From assembly GCF_004168205.1 (NCBI RefSeq), contig NZ_RCYB01000071.1, positions 1 through 10,601 of the forward strand: 10,601 nt of DNA, given 5' to 3'. A program made the position numbers and the translations under genes. Numbering within the stretch: position 1 is the stretch's first letter; each line of letters opens with the position of its first letter. The stretch is from Catenibacterium sp. co_0103. GTDB taxonomy: Bacteria > Bacillota_I > Bacilli_A > Erysipelotrichales > Coprobacillaceae. This document shows, one piece after another, positions 1 to 6,037 of this stretch. The notes beneath the pieces are model-generated. The model had not been told where the DNA came from, did no database searches, and saw nothing but the letters and a program-made list of their open reading frames with translations.

Positions 1-87
1 CTGAATCAAAGAATTGATGATGAATTCATAATGAGAAAAATTAAGGTGTTTATTTTTTGCTTTTTGTGATATATTAATGATGTTCAT
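1..87 (-). CDS. IS30-family transposase, N-terminal fragment (runs off the left edge)
   Basis: A minus-strand reading frame starts at the ATG complementary to 85-87 and stays open for 29 codons to the window edge. A good ribosome site (TAAGGAG, complement of about 95-101) lies 7 nt upstream of the start. The peptide begins MNIINISQKAKNKHLNF, followed by a helical stretch ending in INSLIQ. I recognise the SQKxKNKHL start followed by a short helix as typical of clostridial IS30-family transposases, whose N-terminal helix-turn-helix binds the element ends. Only the very beginning is visible, with no DDE catalytic residues, so the family call rests on this short motif. If correct, the right-hand end of an insertion sequence should lie somewhere in about 100-220, but I could not identify its terminal inverted repeat. 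Confidence 0.55.
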   Translation of the reverse strand, partial: MNIINISQKAKNKHLNFSHYEFIINSLIQ

Positions 88-161
88 AGAAATCTCCTTA
101 TAAAGTGTGGTAACTATATAATACGATTTCTATGGACTTTTTTTATAAAAAAATTGAGAAT

Positions 162-217
162 AGGGGCCTGCGGCCGCGCGAATTGGGATAAAGGGGCATG
201 CCCCTTTATCCCAATTC
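162..217. repeat. GC-rich patch with NotI site and perfect 38-bp palindrome
   Basis: Positions 180-217 are a perfect 38-bp palindrome with no unpaired centre: each arm is 19 bp, GAATTGGGATAAAGGGGCA and its complement. Positions 162-180 just before it are almost pure G+C and contain GCGGCCGC (170-177), striking in a flank that is otherwise very AT-rich. The palindrome sits between the divergent starts of the transposase fragment and the gene at 328, so it does not end a visible gene. In RNA it would fold into a very stable hairpin on either strand. Possible explanations are a repeated intergenic palindrome, a bidirectional terminator left by an insertion, an insertion-sequence target, or a cloning or assembly artefact. 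Confidence 0.85.
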
Positions 218-242
218 CTTAATTCCAGTTTCATTTTACAAT

Positions 243-272
243 TGAGGATACATCGATATATATGTATATAAT
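243..272 (+). promoter_or_regulatory. possible sigma-A promoter for the interrupted host gene
   Basis: TTGAGG (243-248) is followed after 18 bp by TATAAT (267-272), about 55 bp upstream of the gene starting at 328. The surrounding sequence is extremely AT-rich, so chance matches are likely. Confidence 0.4.
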
Positions 273-327
273 TAGTTATATAAAGGTTGTATATGATTAT
301 GTATTGAATATAAGGGGGTGTTTTACA

Positions 328-603
328 ATGAACAATAATCGTAGACAAGCACAATTTTTACTAAGAAGTATAACTGATGATGTCCCACAACTTTTATTAG
401 AAGAGAATAATTTAGTTTTTAGAAATGAATTGAAAGAAGATATTTTGATTCCTTGCAGTAGTATTATAAGCATTAAGATTTTACCTATTAATAGAATCTA
501 TAATCCCTCTGTTGGACTTTTAAAACATGGAATGAAAGGGTTCATGGCACAACGTAATGCGGGAGTATTTAGTGTTTATTTTAAATTATATATGTCTTTT
601 TGA
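328..603 (+). pseudogene. 5' part of a host gene split by the mobile element (PH-like protein, unknown function)
   Basis: The start is the ATG at 328, preceded by AAGGGGGTG (312-320); a longer in-frame start further upstream has no such site. The host-derived part encodes about 85 residues, to ...GVFSVYF at 582. The remaining codons (KLYMSF, stop at 601-603) come from the end of the mobile element. Joining codon 85 to the piece that resumes at 6147 gives a continuous 177-residue protein. Its middle section has alternating strands and a closing helix (LVFRNELKEDILIPCSSI ... YVDLNVVTTTNTYLFESL ... FIMKLDEIIKVID), which resembles a small bacterial PH-like domain. That fold is inferred from the pattern, not a recognised family. 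The truncated product would lose the closing strands and helix and is unlikely to fold normally. Confidence 0.8.
575..584 (+). repeat. left direct repeat / attachment junction (attL side)
   Basis: TTTATTTTAA, identical to 6139-6148. The reading frame of the host gene passes through both copies in the same phase (TAT TTT AA-), so one copy is enough to restore the uninterrupted gene. The sequence just inside (ATTATATATG) and the host sequence after the right copy (TTATTATGTA) are similar but not identical, in line with the loose target choice of Tn916-type integrases. Confidence 0.7.
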
Positions 604-622
604 CTATCTTTTTATATCTTCC

Positions 623-666
623 TAAATGTCCGCAAAGCCTTATTTTATCGGCTCTACGGGCATTTT
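623..666. other. imperfect hairpin at the left end of the element
   Basis: AATGTCCG (625-632) pairs with CGGGCATT (657-664) with one G-T wobble, and inside it AGCC pairs with GGCT. On the plus strand the stem runs into TTTTGCTTTT, so it could stop transcription entering from the host gene. On the minus strand it lies about 85 bp beyond the int stop codon without a clear T-run. Its role is uncertain. Confidence 0.4.
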
Positions 667-670
667 GCTT

Positions 671-745
671 TTGTGGTAAACCTCGCATATCTAGGTCTAT
701 CTTCTTATATTTTCCCTGTCAATCGTGGTTAAAATCGTGGTAAAT
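671..745 (+). repeat. integrase arm-type repeats, left end
   Basis: Three same-direction copies of a TYGTGGTWAA-type sequence lie between the int stop codon and the left junction: TTGTGGTAAAC (671-681), TCGTGGTTAAA (723-733) and TCGTGGTAAAT (735-745). The last two are spaced 12 bp apart. The same sequence occurs twice at the other end of the element (6044-6065). Tn916 Int binds 11-bp direct repeats (DR-2) near both ends through its N-terminal domain. The position and spacing here fit that role, which is inferred. Confidence 0.6.
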
Positions 746-749
746 ACTT

Positions 750-1943
750 CTATGCGATTAGACGCTGAACCTCTGATTTTGCGGTATCTATGGACGCATG
801 AGCGTACCAGTTCATTGTGATACTAATGTTTGAATGTCCCATGATATACTGTAAATCTTTTGGGTTCATGTTCTTGCTTGCCAGTCTTGTGCAGAATGTA
901 TGGCGTAGCGTATGCGGTGTGATATGTGGCAAGGGATTGTCCTTGTGGTGCTTGTTATATTTCTTTACCATACGGACAAATAAGGCGTTGTAATCAATCG
1001 CAACTTTGGGCTTGCCTTTATGATTGACAAATAAGAAATTGCTCTGTCCGTCTATCACAAATGGTTCTGCCTTTGGGCGTTTCTTCATAACTCGTTGAAA
1101 TGCCTGTATTGTTTCTCTACTTAATGGCACTTGTCTTATTCCGCTTTTCGTCTTAGGCGTTTCAATATAATAGCCCTGTTCCTTGCTCTTTAGTAACTGG
1201 TGGTCGATAATTACAACTTCATTCTTGAAATCAATATCAGCTACTGTCAGTCCGCACAGTTCCGAGATACGAAGTCCAGTCTTTAACAGTATCAGCACAT
1301 CATCATAATGGTTGTGATACACATTGTCTGTCTTGATAAATGAGAGTAAGGCTTGTTCCTGTTCCTCTGTCAATGCGACTTTCTCTTTGGTATCATTTTC
1401 TAGGACTTCACTTAACTTGAAATCAAAGGGATTTTTCCTTACGCAATCGTCTTGTATGGCGATATAGAATGACGCTTTTAACGAGCGTTTATGGTTGTTA
1501 ATGGTATTGTAGGAAAAGCCTTTGTCTTTCATGCGTAACGCCCATTCTTTAGCGTCAGAGGGCTTGATTGTATCAATACTCCTAGCACCTAACTTGTCCT
1601 CTTTCAATAACCGCATGAGTTGTTCCCGTTGTTTCTGTGTGCTTTTCTTCACATTTGCCCTTTGTGCGTTCTGTTTGGCATAAAGTTGGCAAAGCGTCAT
1701 TTTCTTGCCTGTGCTGTCGATACCGTCCTCAATATCCCGTCTTATCTGCTGTTCCAGTTCTCGAAGTGAGGGTTTTTCCCGTTTTCCCTTTGGTGTCGGG
1801 TCTGTGGGTGTCAATCTCCAAGCATACACATATTTTGTGTTTCCAAATGCGTCCACATATTTATATAAGTATTTTCCGTCTGTTCGTTGGCTCTCTCCAG
1901 TATGCAGGATACGACCTTTGTTATCCCGTCTTTTTTCTTTCAT
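750..1943 (-). CDS. int: tyrosine recombinase integrase, Tn916/Tn1545 Int type
   Basis: This 397-residue protein carries out site-specific integration and excision of the element by tyrosine recombination through a circular intermediate. The N-terminal 65 residues (KRRDNKGRILHTGESQR...YLYKYVDAFG) match the arm-DNA-binding domain of Tn916 Int. A core-binding SAM-like domain follows (about 80-175, with KKMTLCQLYAKQNAQR and RSLKASFYIAIQDDCVRKNP), then the catalytic domain (about 190-390). Visible catalytic residues are R225 in TGLRISE, K264 or K266 in ETPKTKSG, H344 and R347 in HTLRHTF, H370 in IMGHSN, and the nucleophile Y380 in NWYAHAS. Length is close to the 405 residues of Tn916 Int and all key residues are present, so the protein looks active. 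The start at 1943 has AAAGGAG upstream. It is the last gene of the relaxase-xis-int operon, 78 bp after xis. Confidence 0.97.
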   Translation of the reverse strand: MKEKRRDNKGRILHTGESQRTDGKYLYKYVDAFGNTKYVYAWRLTPTDPTPKGKREKPSLRELEQQIRRDIEDGIDSTGKKMTLCQLYAKQNAQRANVKKSTQKQREQLMRLLKEDKLGARSIDTIKPSDAKEWALRMKDKGFSYNTINNHKRSLKASFYIAIQDDCVRKNPFDFKLSEVLENDTKEKVALTEEQEQALLSFIKTDNVYHNHYDDVLILLKTGLRISELCGLTVADIDFKNEVVIIDHQLLKSKEQGYYIETPKTKSGIRQVPLSRETIQAFQRVMKKRPKAEPFVIDGQSNFLFVNHKGKPKVAIDYNALFVRMVKKYNKHHKDNPLPHITPHTLRHTFCTRLASKNMNPKDLQYIMGHSNISITMNWYAHASIDTAKSEVQRLIA

Positions 1944-1970
1944 GGTGTCTGCTCCTTTCCTTGTTGGAAA

Positions 1971-2014
1971 GAGCCTTGATATGACTTGTGTTCATCATAA
2001 CACATACAAGGCTC
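1971..2014 (-). other. hairpin in the xis-int spacer
   Basis: GAGCCTTG (1971-1978) pairs with CAAGGCTC (2007-2014), and TGTGTT pairs with AACACA inside, leaving a short loop. It occupies most of the gap between xis and int. There is no T-run after it, so it may be an RNA processing or stability element, or protein-binding DNA. Its left arm plus the next bases (1971-1985) reappear inverted at 6023-6037. Confidence 0.55.
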
Positions 2015-2021
2015 ATTTGCA

Positions 2022-2225
2022 TTAGATTGCGTCCAATTTGTCAATAACCTTTTCAAACTGTCGGCGTTTAATCTGTATGCGGTTGCCATTCATAATGAGC
2101 CAGCCAGCGTCCTTGTTTTCCTCTGCCAATCGTCTTAACTTGTTTTCTCCGATACGGAAATACTTTGACGCTTCTTCAATGGTAAGGGTGTATTTTTCCC
2201 ATACGGGAATATCGTTGTTGTTCAT
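2022..2225 (-). CDS. xis: excisionase, Tn916 Xis type
   Basis: This 67-residue DNA-bending protein helps Int excise the element. The sequence is very close to Tn916 Xis, with the same length and the same core: [50 protein letters not shown] and a closing LDAI. The winged-helix DNA-binding domain fills most of the protein (about residues 12-60). The start is the ATG at 2225, overlapping the relaxase stop by one base (TGATG), with a G-rich ribosome site (GGGGG) inside the end of the relaxase gene; this implies translational coupling. In Tn916 xis lies next to int but far from the relaxase gene, so this direct junction with the relaxase is a compacted arrangement. Identity is very sure. Confidence 0.96.
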   Translation of the reverse strand: MNNNDIPVWEKYTLTIEEASKYFRIGENKLRRLAEENKDAGWLIMNGNRIQIKRRQFEKVIDKLDAI

Positions 2226-3323
2226 CAGATACCCCCTTTCCCATGTTTCGTGTCATACTGGATATAGGGGATAAGGTCGGTGCGGTTTATCCTCTGTAAA
2301 TGGGCGGTTAATTTACTGGAAAGGGAATTGCTGTATCTTGCCCTATCAAGCATAGTTCCTACTTTTTCCAGTCCACCTAATGCGTCATGTTCTTCTAAGA
2401 AATAAAAACTTTTGACAGCGGAAATCACGCCACCCTCTGTGAGCCATTGCTGTGTTTCCTCAAGGGAATTATGCTGTTTTGGTACTTGCAGTTCCAAGAC
2501 TTCCACAGCCCCCAAAAAGCGTTCCCAAAATCGACACATTTTCCATCTGCTTTTATTACTTTCGTTTCTGTTTGGTACGACAAAGCGTAGGTTGTTTGCC
2601 AGCAGTCCGAAAGCCAGTTCCCCAAGTTCCAGCGGTCTGTCTTTGAATGTCATGGCAAAAACATGAGCCTTATCATCACGCAGTTGCATTTCTGTCCGTT
2701 TCCAACTGCCAACTTCATCAAGTGTCTTATTATGTTTTGAACAGACTTCCTTATCCTTATCATAAAAGCGGTAGGACAATCCCGATTTTCCAGCACCGAT
2801 ATAAACGGTCTTTGCAGTGTCGAAATCATCAAACTTGCTTTCGTCAAAGTGGTAGCCCTCACTATTCGAGATAAATTCCTCTTTTTCACATTTCTTCTTT
2901 ATCTGCTCTATGGTAAAGAATGGCTTTTCGTTCCTATCATCAATGGCAATATCAAGTCTTGTGAAATGGAAGTTATCCAGTCCGTATCTTCGCTCACAGC
3001 GTCGGAACATATCCCCAAAGGTATAATTCCTACTGTCGAGAATACGGAAAATATCATCACAACCTCTGCCAGTCATAACAAGATAACAGCCTAGCCCTTG
3101 TGGATTGTCCTCTGTCTTTCTTGCGTCCCCCGATACATAAATATCTCCAATCTGCCAGCGTGCCTGATAGGTCTTGAATTTAACGCTTGCCGGATAGACA
3201 TTGAAAATGTCAGTCGGTAAACCTAAAATGTGCATGATAACATCTTCTGCGGTTGCAGTATCAAATACAATGCTGATGTAATCAATCTTAACGGATAAAT
3301 TTTTGTGTGTAGTTATAGTGCAT
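2225..3323 (-). pseudogene. MobT-family relaxase (Tn916 Orf20-like, Rep_trans domain), apparent frameshift near the start
   Basis: In Tn916-type elements this protein nicks oriT and starts rolling-circle transfer. The intact frame from ATG 3235 gives 336 residues, beginning MHILGLPTDIFNVYP and including WQIGDIYVSGDARKTEDNP, QGLGCYLVMTGRGCD and LDNFHFTRLDIAIDD, which I recognise as the Rep_trans/Orf20 pattern. The same frame stays open upstream and encodes a convincing N-terminus (VKIDYISIVFDTATAEDVI), but it has no ATG, GTG or TTG. An ATG at 3321-3323, just after AAAGGAG, lies in another frame and meets a stop after 11 codons. Removing one A from the A5 run (complement of 3300-3304) would fuse them into about 365 residues starting MHYNYTQNLSVKIDYIS. 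So this is either a disabled gene, a sequencing error in a homopolymer, or translation restarting at 3235 without the first strand. Confidence 0.85.
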
Positions 3324-3496
3324 TACTCCTTTCGTACTTCCCGTTTTTTTGCGAGGTAAAAATCGTGTTTTTTCCTTTATTTATCACAGTTTCTAGGTAC
3401 TATGACATGTATGCGCAGGGCGGTGTTACATATACGCCCTTTACGAACGCCTAAAGGCGTTCCCTTTCTTCCTGTGTCTGCCCCGTTCTTAACGCT

Positions 3497-3518
3497 CACG
3501 AGCCTTGTAAGGCTCGTG
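3497..3518. repeat. perfect 10-bp stem inverted repeat, 2-nt loop
   Basis: CACGAGCCTT (3497-3506) and AAGGCTCGTG (3509-3518) are perfect inverted copies. Flanking GTTC (3485-3488) and GAAC (3527-3530) can also pair, so the structure may extend outward with mismatches. It lies in the relaxase upstream region and is a candidate oriT or replication-origin element. Confidence 0.6.
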
Positions 3519-3548
3519 GCTAAACGGAACAGCCCAGTCAGAAATCCG

Positions 3549-3596
3549 ATTTTCAGTCTGATAGTCCATGCCTATTCATGCTATCAAAGTGAAAAT
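3549..3596. repeat. long interrupted inverted repeat, oriT candidate
   Basis: ATTTTCA (3549-3555) pairs with TGAAAAT (3590-3596), and TGATAG (3559-3564) pairs with CTATCA (3581-3586). A 3-nt internal loop (GTC opposite AAG) separates the two stems, and a CATG/CATG pair lies inside the loop. Such interrupted inverted repeats are typical of relaxase recognition sites. The assignment is inferred from form and location. Confidence 0.5.
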
Positions 3597-3702
3597 ATCT
3601 ATTCTATATGCTTACTCAAGCGTGTGATTGACCCTAGCGTGCTTAATCGCTCTATCTAACACGATAATAACGCCATTAGAATTACTTGTCAAGAAGTTTT
3701 TG

Positions 3703-3731
3703 TTGACTTTTGGATATAGATTAAGTATGAT
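3703..3731 (+). promoter_or_regulatory. sigma-A promoter for the XRE regulator gene
   Basis: TTGACT (3703-3708) and TATGAT (3726-3731) are separated by exactly 17 bp and lie about 50 bp upstream of the start at 3782. The match is close to the sigma-A consensus. Confidence 0.75.
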
Positions 3732-3781
3732 ATGCTTATAAACGTCAAAAAAAGCAACGAAAGGAGCGGTTATACTAAGTT

Positions 3782-4417
3782 ATGGAGCATTATGAAAAGA
3801 AAATCAGTTTCTTAGGAGAGAACATACAAACCATAAGAAAATACAGAGGAATGAAACAACAGGAACTTGCGGACAAAATCGGTATCAATATGCAGAGCCT
3901 TTCCAAGATTGAACGTGGTGTGAATTATCCTACCTTTGATACATTAGAAAAGATAATGGACGTGCTGGGTGTAACCCCAAATGAATTACTGTCGGGAGAA
4001 TGGAAGTATGTTAATCAAGCCGAAAAGGAAGTCTGCCAGTTTTTAAGAATTGAAGAACGACTAAATGCAGAATTAAAACATGGGCATTATGACAACTTCT
4101 TTGACAGCGAAGAAGAATGGCTGGAATATGAGTTGAAAAAGTTACGGGAATATATTACCGACTACATCAACGGAAAAAGCATTGTAGCGTCCGACCTTTA
4201 TCCAATCAAAGAATTTATCCAGCATTTGAAGTTTCAAAAACTGTTAGACCACTATGATGATTTATACAGCATGGATATGTTCGGTGAAAGCATAGAGGGA
4301 CATAAATATAGGACACCTTATCAAGTCGTAAAAATGATAAACCCCAATTCAAAAGAAGATATGGAATTATTACGGGAAGTATTGAAAAATAACGATTTTG
4401 ATGATGAGGACGAGTAA
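3782..4417 (+). CDS. XRE-family transcriptional regulator with long C-terminal region
   Basis: This 211-residue protein has an HTH_3 (Cro/C1) DNA-binding domain at about residues 12-66: IQTIRKYRGMKQQELADKIG, NMQSLSKIERGVNYPTFDTL, VLGVTPNELLSG. A mostly helical acidic region follows (about 75-211) and ends in NNDFDDEDE. The C-terminal part shows no domain I recognise; it may bind a partner or signal. The position, divergent from the relaxase-xis-int operon across the control region, suggests it is the element's maintenance/transfer switch, as immunity-type repressors are in ICEs; this is inference. The ATG at 3782 lies 15 nt after AAAGGAG (3760-3766), longer than usual, and no better in-frame start is visible. 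A clear promoter lies upstream and a large hairpin directly downstream. Confidence 0.9.
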   Translation: MEHYEKKISFLGENIQTIRKYRGMKQQELADKIGINMQSLSKIERGVNYPTFDTLEKIMDVLGVTPNELLSGEWKYVNQAEKEVCQFLRIEERLNAELKHGHYDNFFDSEEEWLEYELKKLREYITDYINGKSIVASDLYPIKEFIQHLKFQKLLDHYDDLYSMDMFGESIEGHKYRTPYQVVKMINPNSKEDMELLREVLKNNDFDDEDE

Positions 4418-4547
4418 CCCTTTTCCTCTTTGTAGAAGATACAGCAAACAAAAAGCCCAGTAAAGAGTGCAAAGCACCACCAATGGTGGCAAGGCTCTTG
4501 ACAGGGCTTTTCCTTTACTGTTTGTGGCAGACAAGAGGAAGAAAGGG
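4418..4547 (+). terminator. 130-nt nested hairpin after the XRE gene, terminator or structured RNA
   Basis: Starting on the base after the XRE stop codon, successive segments pair in order: CCCTTTTCCTCTT with AAGAGGAAGAAAGGG (4418-4430 with 4533-4547), CAAACA with TGTTTG (4445-4450 with 4519-4524), AAAAGCCC with GGGCTTTT (4451-4458 with 4504-4511), AAGAG with CTCTT (4463-4467 with 4495-4499), and CCACC with GGTGG (4477-4481 with 4485-4489) around a 3-nt loop. The inner part ending in GGGCTTTTCCTTT is terminator-like. The nearly continuous outer pairing is much longer than a terminator needs, so a small RNA, a single-strand origin, or a miniature repeat are alternatives. Confidence 0.65.
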
Positions 4548-4594
4548 ACAAAATCTGATTTGTAGTAAATTATATAAAAACGATATGAGATGTA

Positions 4595-4659
4595 TTTGTA
4601 TCATTTTCTTGTTGACACCATTTATATTAAGTGATATATTTGTCTTATAAAGATACAAA
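4595..4659. promoter_or_regulatory. promoter of the membrane protein/small XRE operon, with flanking operator-like repeat
   Basis: TTGACA (4612-4617), a 17-bp spacer and TATATT (4635-4640) make a near-consensus sigma-A promoter. It is bracketed by an 8-bp inverted repeat: TTTGTATC (4595-4602) upstream and GATACAAA (4652-4659) downstream. An arrangement of this kind suits repression by an XRE protein bound at both sides, and the operon encodes one. Operator function is inferred. Confidence 0.65.
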
Positions 4660-4686
4660 AACATCACATTGAAAAGAGGGATGATT

Positions 4687-5328
4687 ATGACAAAAAAACA
4701 AATGAAACAAGTTATCTTTATGGGAGTAGGGTGTGTAATATTACTGATTGCAGGGATAATTTACTCTTTATTATTTAACGACGCACGCTGGGTTAAAAAC
4801 ATGGATATGTCTAATTATGTATTTTCCATAAAGGATATACCAATGTTGATAGTCGGTGCTTTGATAGCTATTTATGTCTTATATGTAACAGTTATCTTCT
4901 TTAAAAACGCCTTTTCTAAAAATTTTAAAGACAAAAACTATTCAAGAACAGTATCTTCATATTGGGGACTGTGTGGAATATTTGGATTTCTAGGTTTTAG
5001 CGGTTTTTGGACTTATTTTGAATATGGGAAAATATATCCTTTTGTATTCTTTATATTTTTTGGCTTTTTCGGCTTTTTCTTTGAAGGAAAACTTTCTCAC
5101 ACTTTAGAAGATGAACTTTTTTTAGAAAATAAAAGAAAAGCAGAAATAAACGCCTATAAAGTAGGATTTAAACTTCTCTTTATAGTCATTTGGCTTATGG
5201 CAATAGGAATGTTTTCTCGTAATGTGGAATGGTGTGCAATTTTTATGCTCATTTCTGTTTCACTTATCTATGCTTTAGTCATTTTTCTTAGCAACTATTT
5301 ATTATACCGCTACGAAAAAGGAGAATAA
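4687..5328 (+). CDS. DUF3796-like multi-pass membrane protein, Phe/Gly-rich
   Basis: The preferred start is the ATG at 4687, giving 213 residues; AGAGGG (4675-4680) lies 6 nt before it. An earlier TTG (4669) and ATG (4681) are in frame but badly placed. About six membrane segments are visible, from the N-terminal IFMGVGCVILLIAGIIYSLL to the C-terminal FMLISVSLIYALVIFLSNYL. The middle has a striking aromatic/glycine repeat: GIFGFLGFSGFW and PFVFFIFFGFFGFFFEGK, then the charged DELFLENKRKAEINAYK. The GFLGF ... FFGFFGFFFEGK ... DE...NK pattern resembles DUF3796, whose function is not established. It is transcribed with the small XRE gene that follows, whose ribosome site lies inside its end; pairs of this kind recur in Firmicutes. 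Role unknown; sensing, stress response or element maintenance are possibilities. Confidence 0.75.
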   Translation: MTKKQMKQVIFMGVGCVILLIAGIIYSLLFNDARWVKNMDMSNYVFSIKDIPMLIVGALIAIYVLYVTVIFFKNAFSKNFKDKNYSRTVSSYWGLCGIFGFLGFSGFWTYFEYGKIYPFVFFIFFGFFGFFFEGKLSHTLEDELFLENKRKAEINAYKVGFKLLFIVIWLMAIGMFSRNVEWCAIFMLISVSLIYALVIFLSNYLLYRYEKGE

Positions 5329-5331
5329 GTC

Positions 5332-5535
5332 ATGGTAGAAGATTTCATGTGCAACTTAAAGGTATATCGTGTAGCACAAGGTTTAACACAAGAACAACTG
5401 GCAGAAAAAGTCGGGGTTCGTAGAGAAACAATTATGAGGTTGGAAAAAGCACAATACAATCCATCTCTAAAACTGGCGATTGATATTTCACGGGTTCTCA
5501 ATGCACCGATAGAAGATATTTTCATTTTTAAATAA
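5332..5535 (+). CDS. small XRE-family (YozG-like) HTH regulator
   Basis: This 67-residue protein is almost entirely one HTH_3 domain (about residues 8-62): [40 protein letters not shown] and a final [12 protein letters not shown]. It has no effector domain and resembles the stand-alone YozG-type Cro/C1 regulators that bind DNA as dimers. The start ATG (5332) is 3 bp after the membrane-protein stop, with AAAGGAG (5317-5323) 8 nt upstream inside the preceding gene, so the two are translationally linked. It probably controls its own operon through the GATACAAA/TTTGTATC repeats around the promoter. In similar gene pairs the regulator and membrane protein are presumed to work together, but what they respond to is unknown. 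Confidence 0.88.
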   Translation: MVEDFMCNLKVYRVAQGLTQEQLAEKVGVRRETIMRLEKAQYNPSLKLAIDISRVLNAPIEDIFIFK

Positions 5536-5634
5536 GATAGTGGTAGTAAATTCGGTTCTATGTGATATTGGGAACAATAGAATATTAAGTTTTACATCAA
5601 TATAAGAGTAATGCAACTATAATGTTAATTTGTA

Positions 5635-5892
5635 TTGCTTGGAGGAACAATACCTGATGAAGATGATAATGATGTCATCGCAGAACAACTTGCAAAAATC
5701 AGTGAACAGATGGCAATTAAGAATAGGCGTAGCAAAAAAATTTGGAAAATTGCTGGGGTTATATTCCTAGTAATTGTGCTATTGAATATCCTCTTGATAA
5801 TATTTAATATGTCAGTATCTAAAAACGTTTCAACAGATAGTAGCACCACTTTCATAGAAATAGGTGAAGATGATGTGATTGATGTAGAATAA
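5635..5892 (+). CDS. small single-TM protein, start uncertain, possibly N-terminally truncated
   Basis: The frame encodes about 85 residues: an acidic start (GGTIPDEDDNDVIAEQLAKI), a basic stretch (IKNRRSKKIWK), one clear membrane helix (IAGVIFLVIVLLNILLIIF, about residues 39-57), and a short Ser/Thr- and acid-rich tail ending DDVIDVE. The topology suggests a cytoplasmic N-terminus and an outside tail. The start is unsatisfactory: TTG at 5635 has no ribosome site, and GGAGGA (5641-5646) lies inside the frame with no in-frame ATG after it. An ATG at 5657 after that site is in another frame and stops after 37 codons. Either a rare start is used or the gene is a decayed remnant. It lies between the small XRE gene and two terminators near the right end of the element. 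No family recognised. Confidence 0.5.
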   Translation: MLGGTIPDEDDNDVIAEQLAKISEQMAIKNRRSKKIWKIAGVIFLVIVLLNILLIIFNMSVSKNVSTDSSTTFIEIGEDDVIDVE

Positions 5893-5938
5893 TTTCCAAC
5901 ATACAATCCCAGTTTGACAACTTTATATCCATACACAC

Positions 5939-5970
5939 AAAGCAGTTAGTCTTAGGATTGACTGCTTTTT
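5939..5970 (+). terminator. rho-independent terminator
   Basis: AAAGCAGT (5939-5946) pairs with ACTGCTTT (5961-5968) and runs into a T-tract. It ends the plus-strand cargo transcription about 45 bp after the small TM gene. Confidence 0.85.
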
Positions 5971-5974
5971 AACA

Positions 5975-6008
5975 AAAGACACCACTCAGGTGTAAAGGGT
6001 GTCTTTTT
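5975..6008 (+). terminator. second tandem rho-independent terminator
   Basis: AAAGACACC (5975-5983) pairs with GGTGTCTTT (5998-6006), followed by more T. It directly follows the previous terminator; together they would strongly isolate element transcription from the host gene beyond the right end. Confidence 0.85.
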
Positions 6009-6022
6009 AGTGCTATTTTATT

Positions 6023-6037
6023 GTCATATCAAGGCTC
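6023..6037 (+). repeat. 15-bp sequence shared with the xis-int spacer
   Basis: GTCATATCAAGGCTC at 6023-6037 is a perfect inverted copy of 1971-1985. The overlapping CAAGGCTCATT (6030-6040) is also found in direct orientation at 2007-2017. The site lies 7 bp before the right arm-type repeats, so it could be a binding site for Xis or another recombination protein, or a trace of ancestral rearrangement. Confidence 0.6.

Larger units (their letters stand above)
3324..3781. other. non-coding control region, probable oriT and divergent promoter region
   Basis: About 450 bp lie between the divergent relaxase and XRE genes without a convincing gene. The region holds several inverted repeats: AGGGCG/CGCCCT (3417-3440), GAACGCC-TAAA-GGCGTTC (3445-3462), CACGAGCCTT-GT-AAGGCTCGTG (3497-3518), and a longer interrupted one at 3549-3596. 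In Tn916 and ICEBs1 the origin of transfer lies directly upstream of the MobT relaxase gene, so oriT is expected here. The exact nick site cannot be told from sequence alone. The plus promoter at 3703-3731 serves the XRE gene; I see no clear minus-strand promoter for the relaxase operon. Confidence 0.5.

Noticed and set aside
130..354. Minus-strand 74-codon frame through the palindrome
   Set aside because: It crosses the perfect palindrome and the promoter/start region of the gene at 328, has low-complexity Ile/Tyr-rich composition, and no ribosome site.
1637..2274. Plus-strand frames opposite int and xis
   Set aside because: They are antisense to genes of certain identity and have no ribosome sites or recognisable domains.
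3402..3659. Plus-strand 85-codon frame in the relaxase upstream region
   Set aside because: Its peptide is a translation of inverted repeats, no ribosome site precedes it, and the region is better explained as oriT/control DNA.
4215..4551. Minus-strand frames over the end of the XRE gene and the long hairpin
   Set aside because: They lie opposite the XRE coding sequence and the structured repeat and have unlikely composition (Ser/Cys/Phe-rich).
5657..5770. 37-codon ATG frame after GGAGGA
   Set aside because: Met/Ser/Gln-rich chance peptide (MKMIMMSSQ...) in a shifted frame of the more protein-like one-TM frame.
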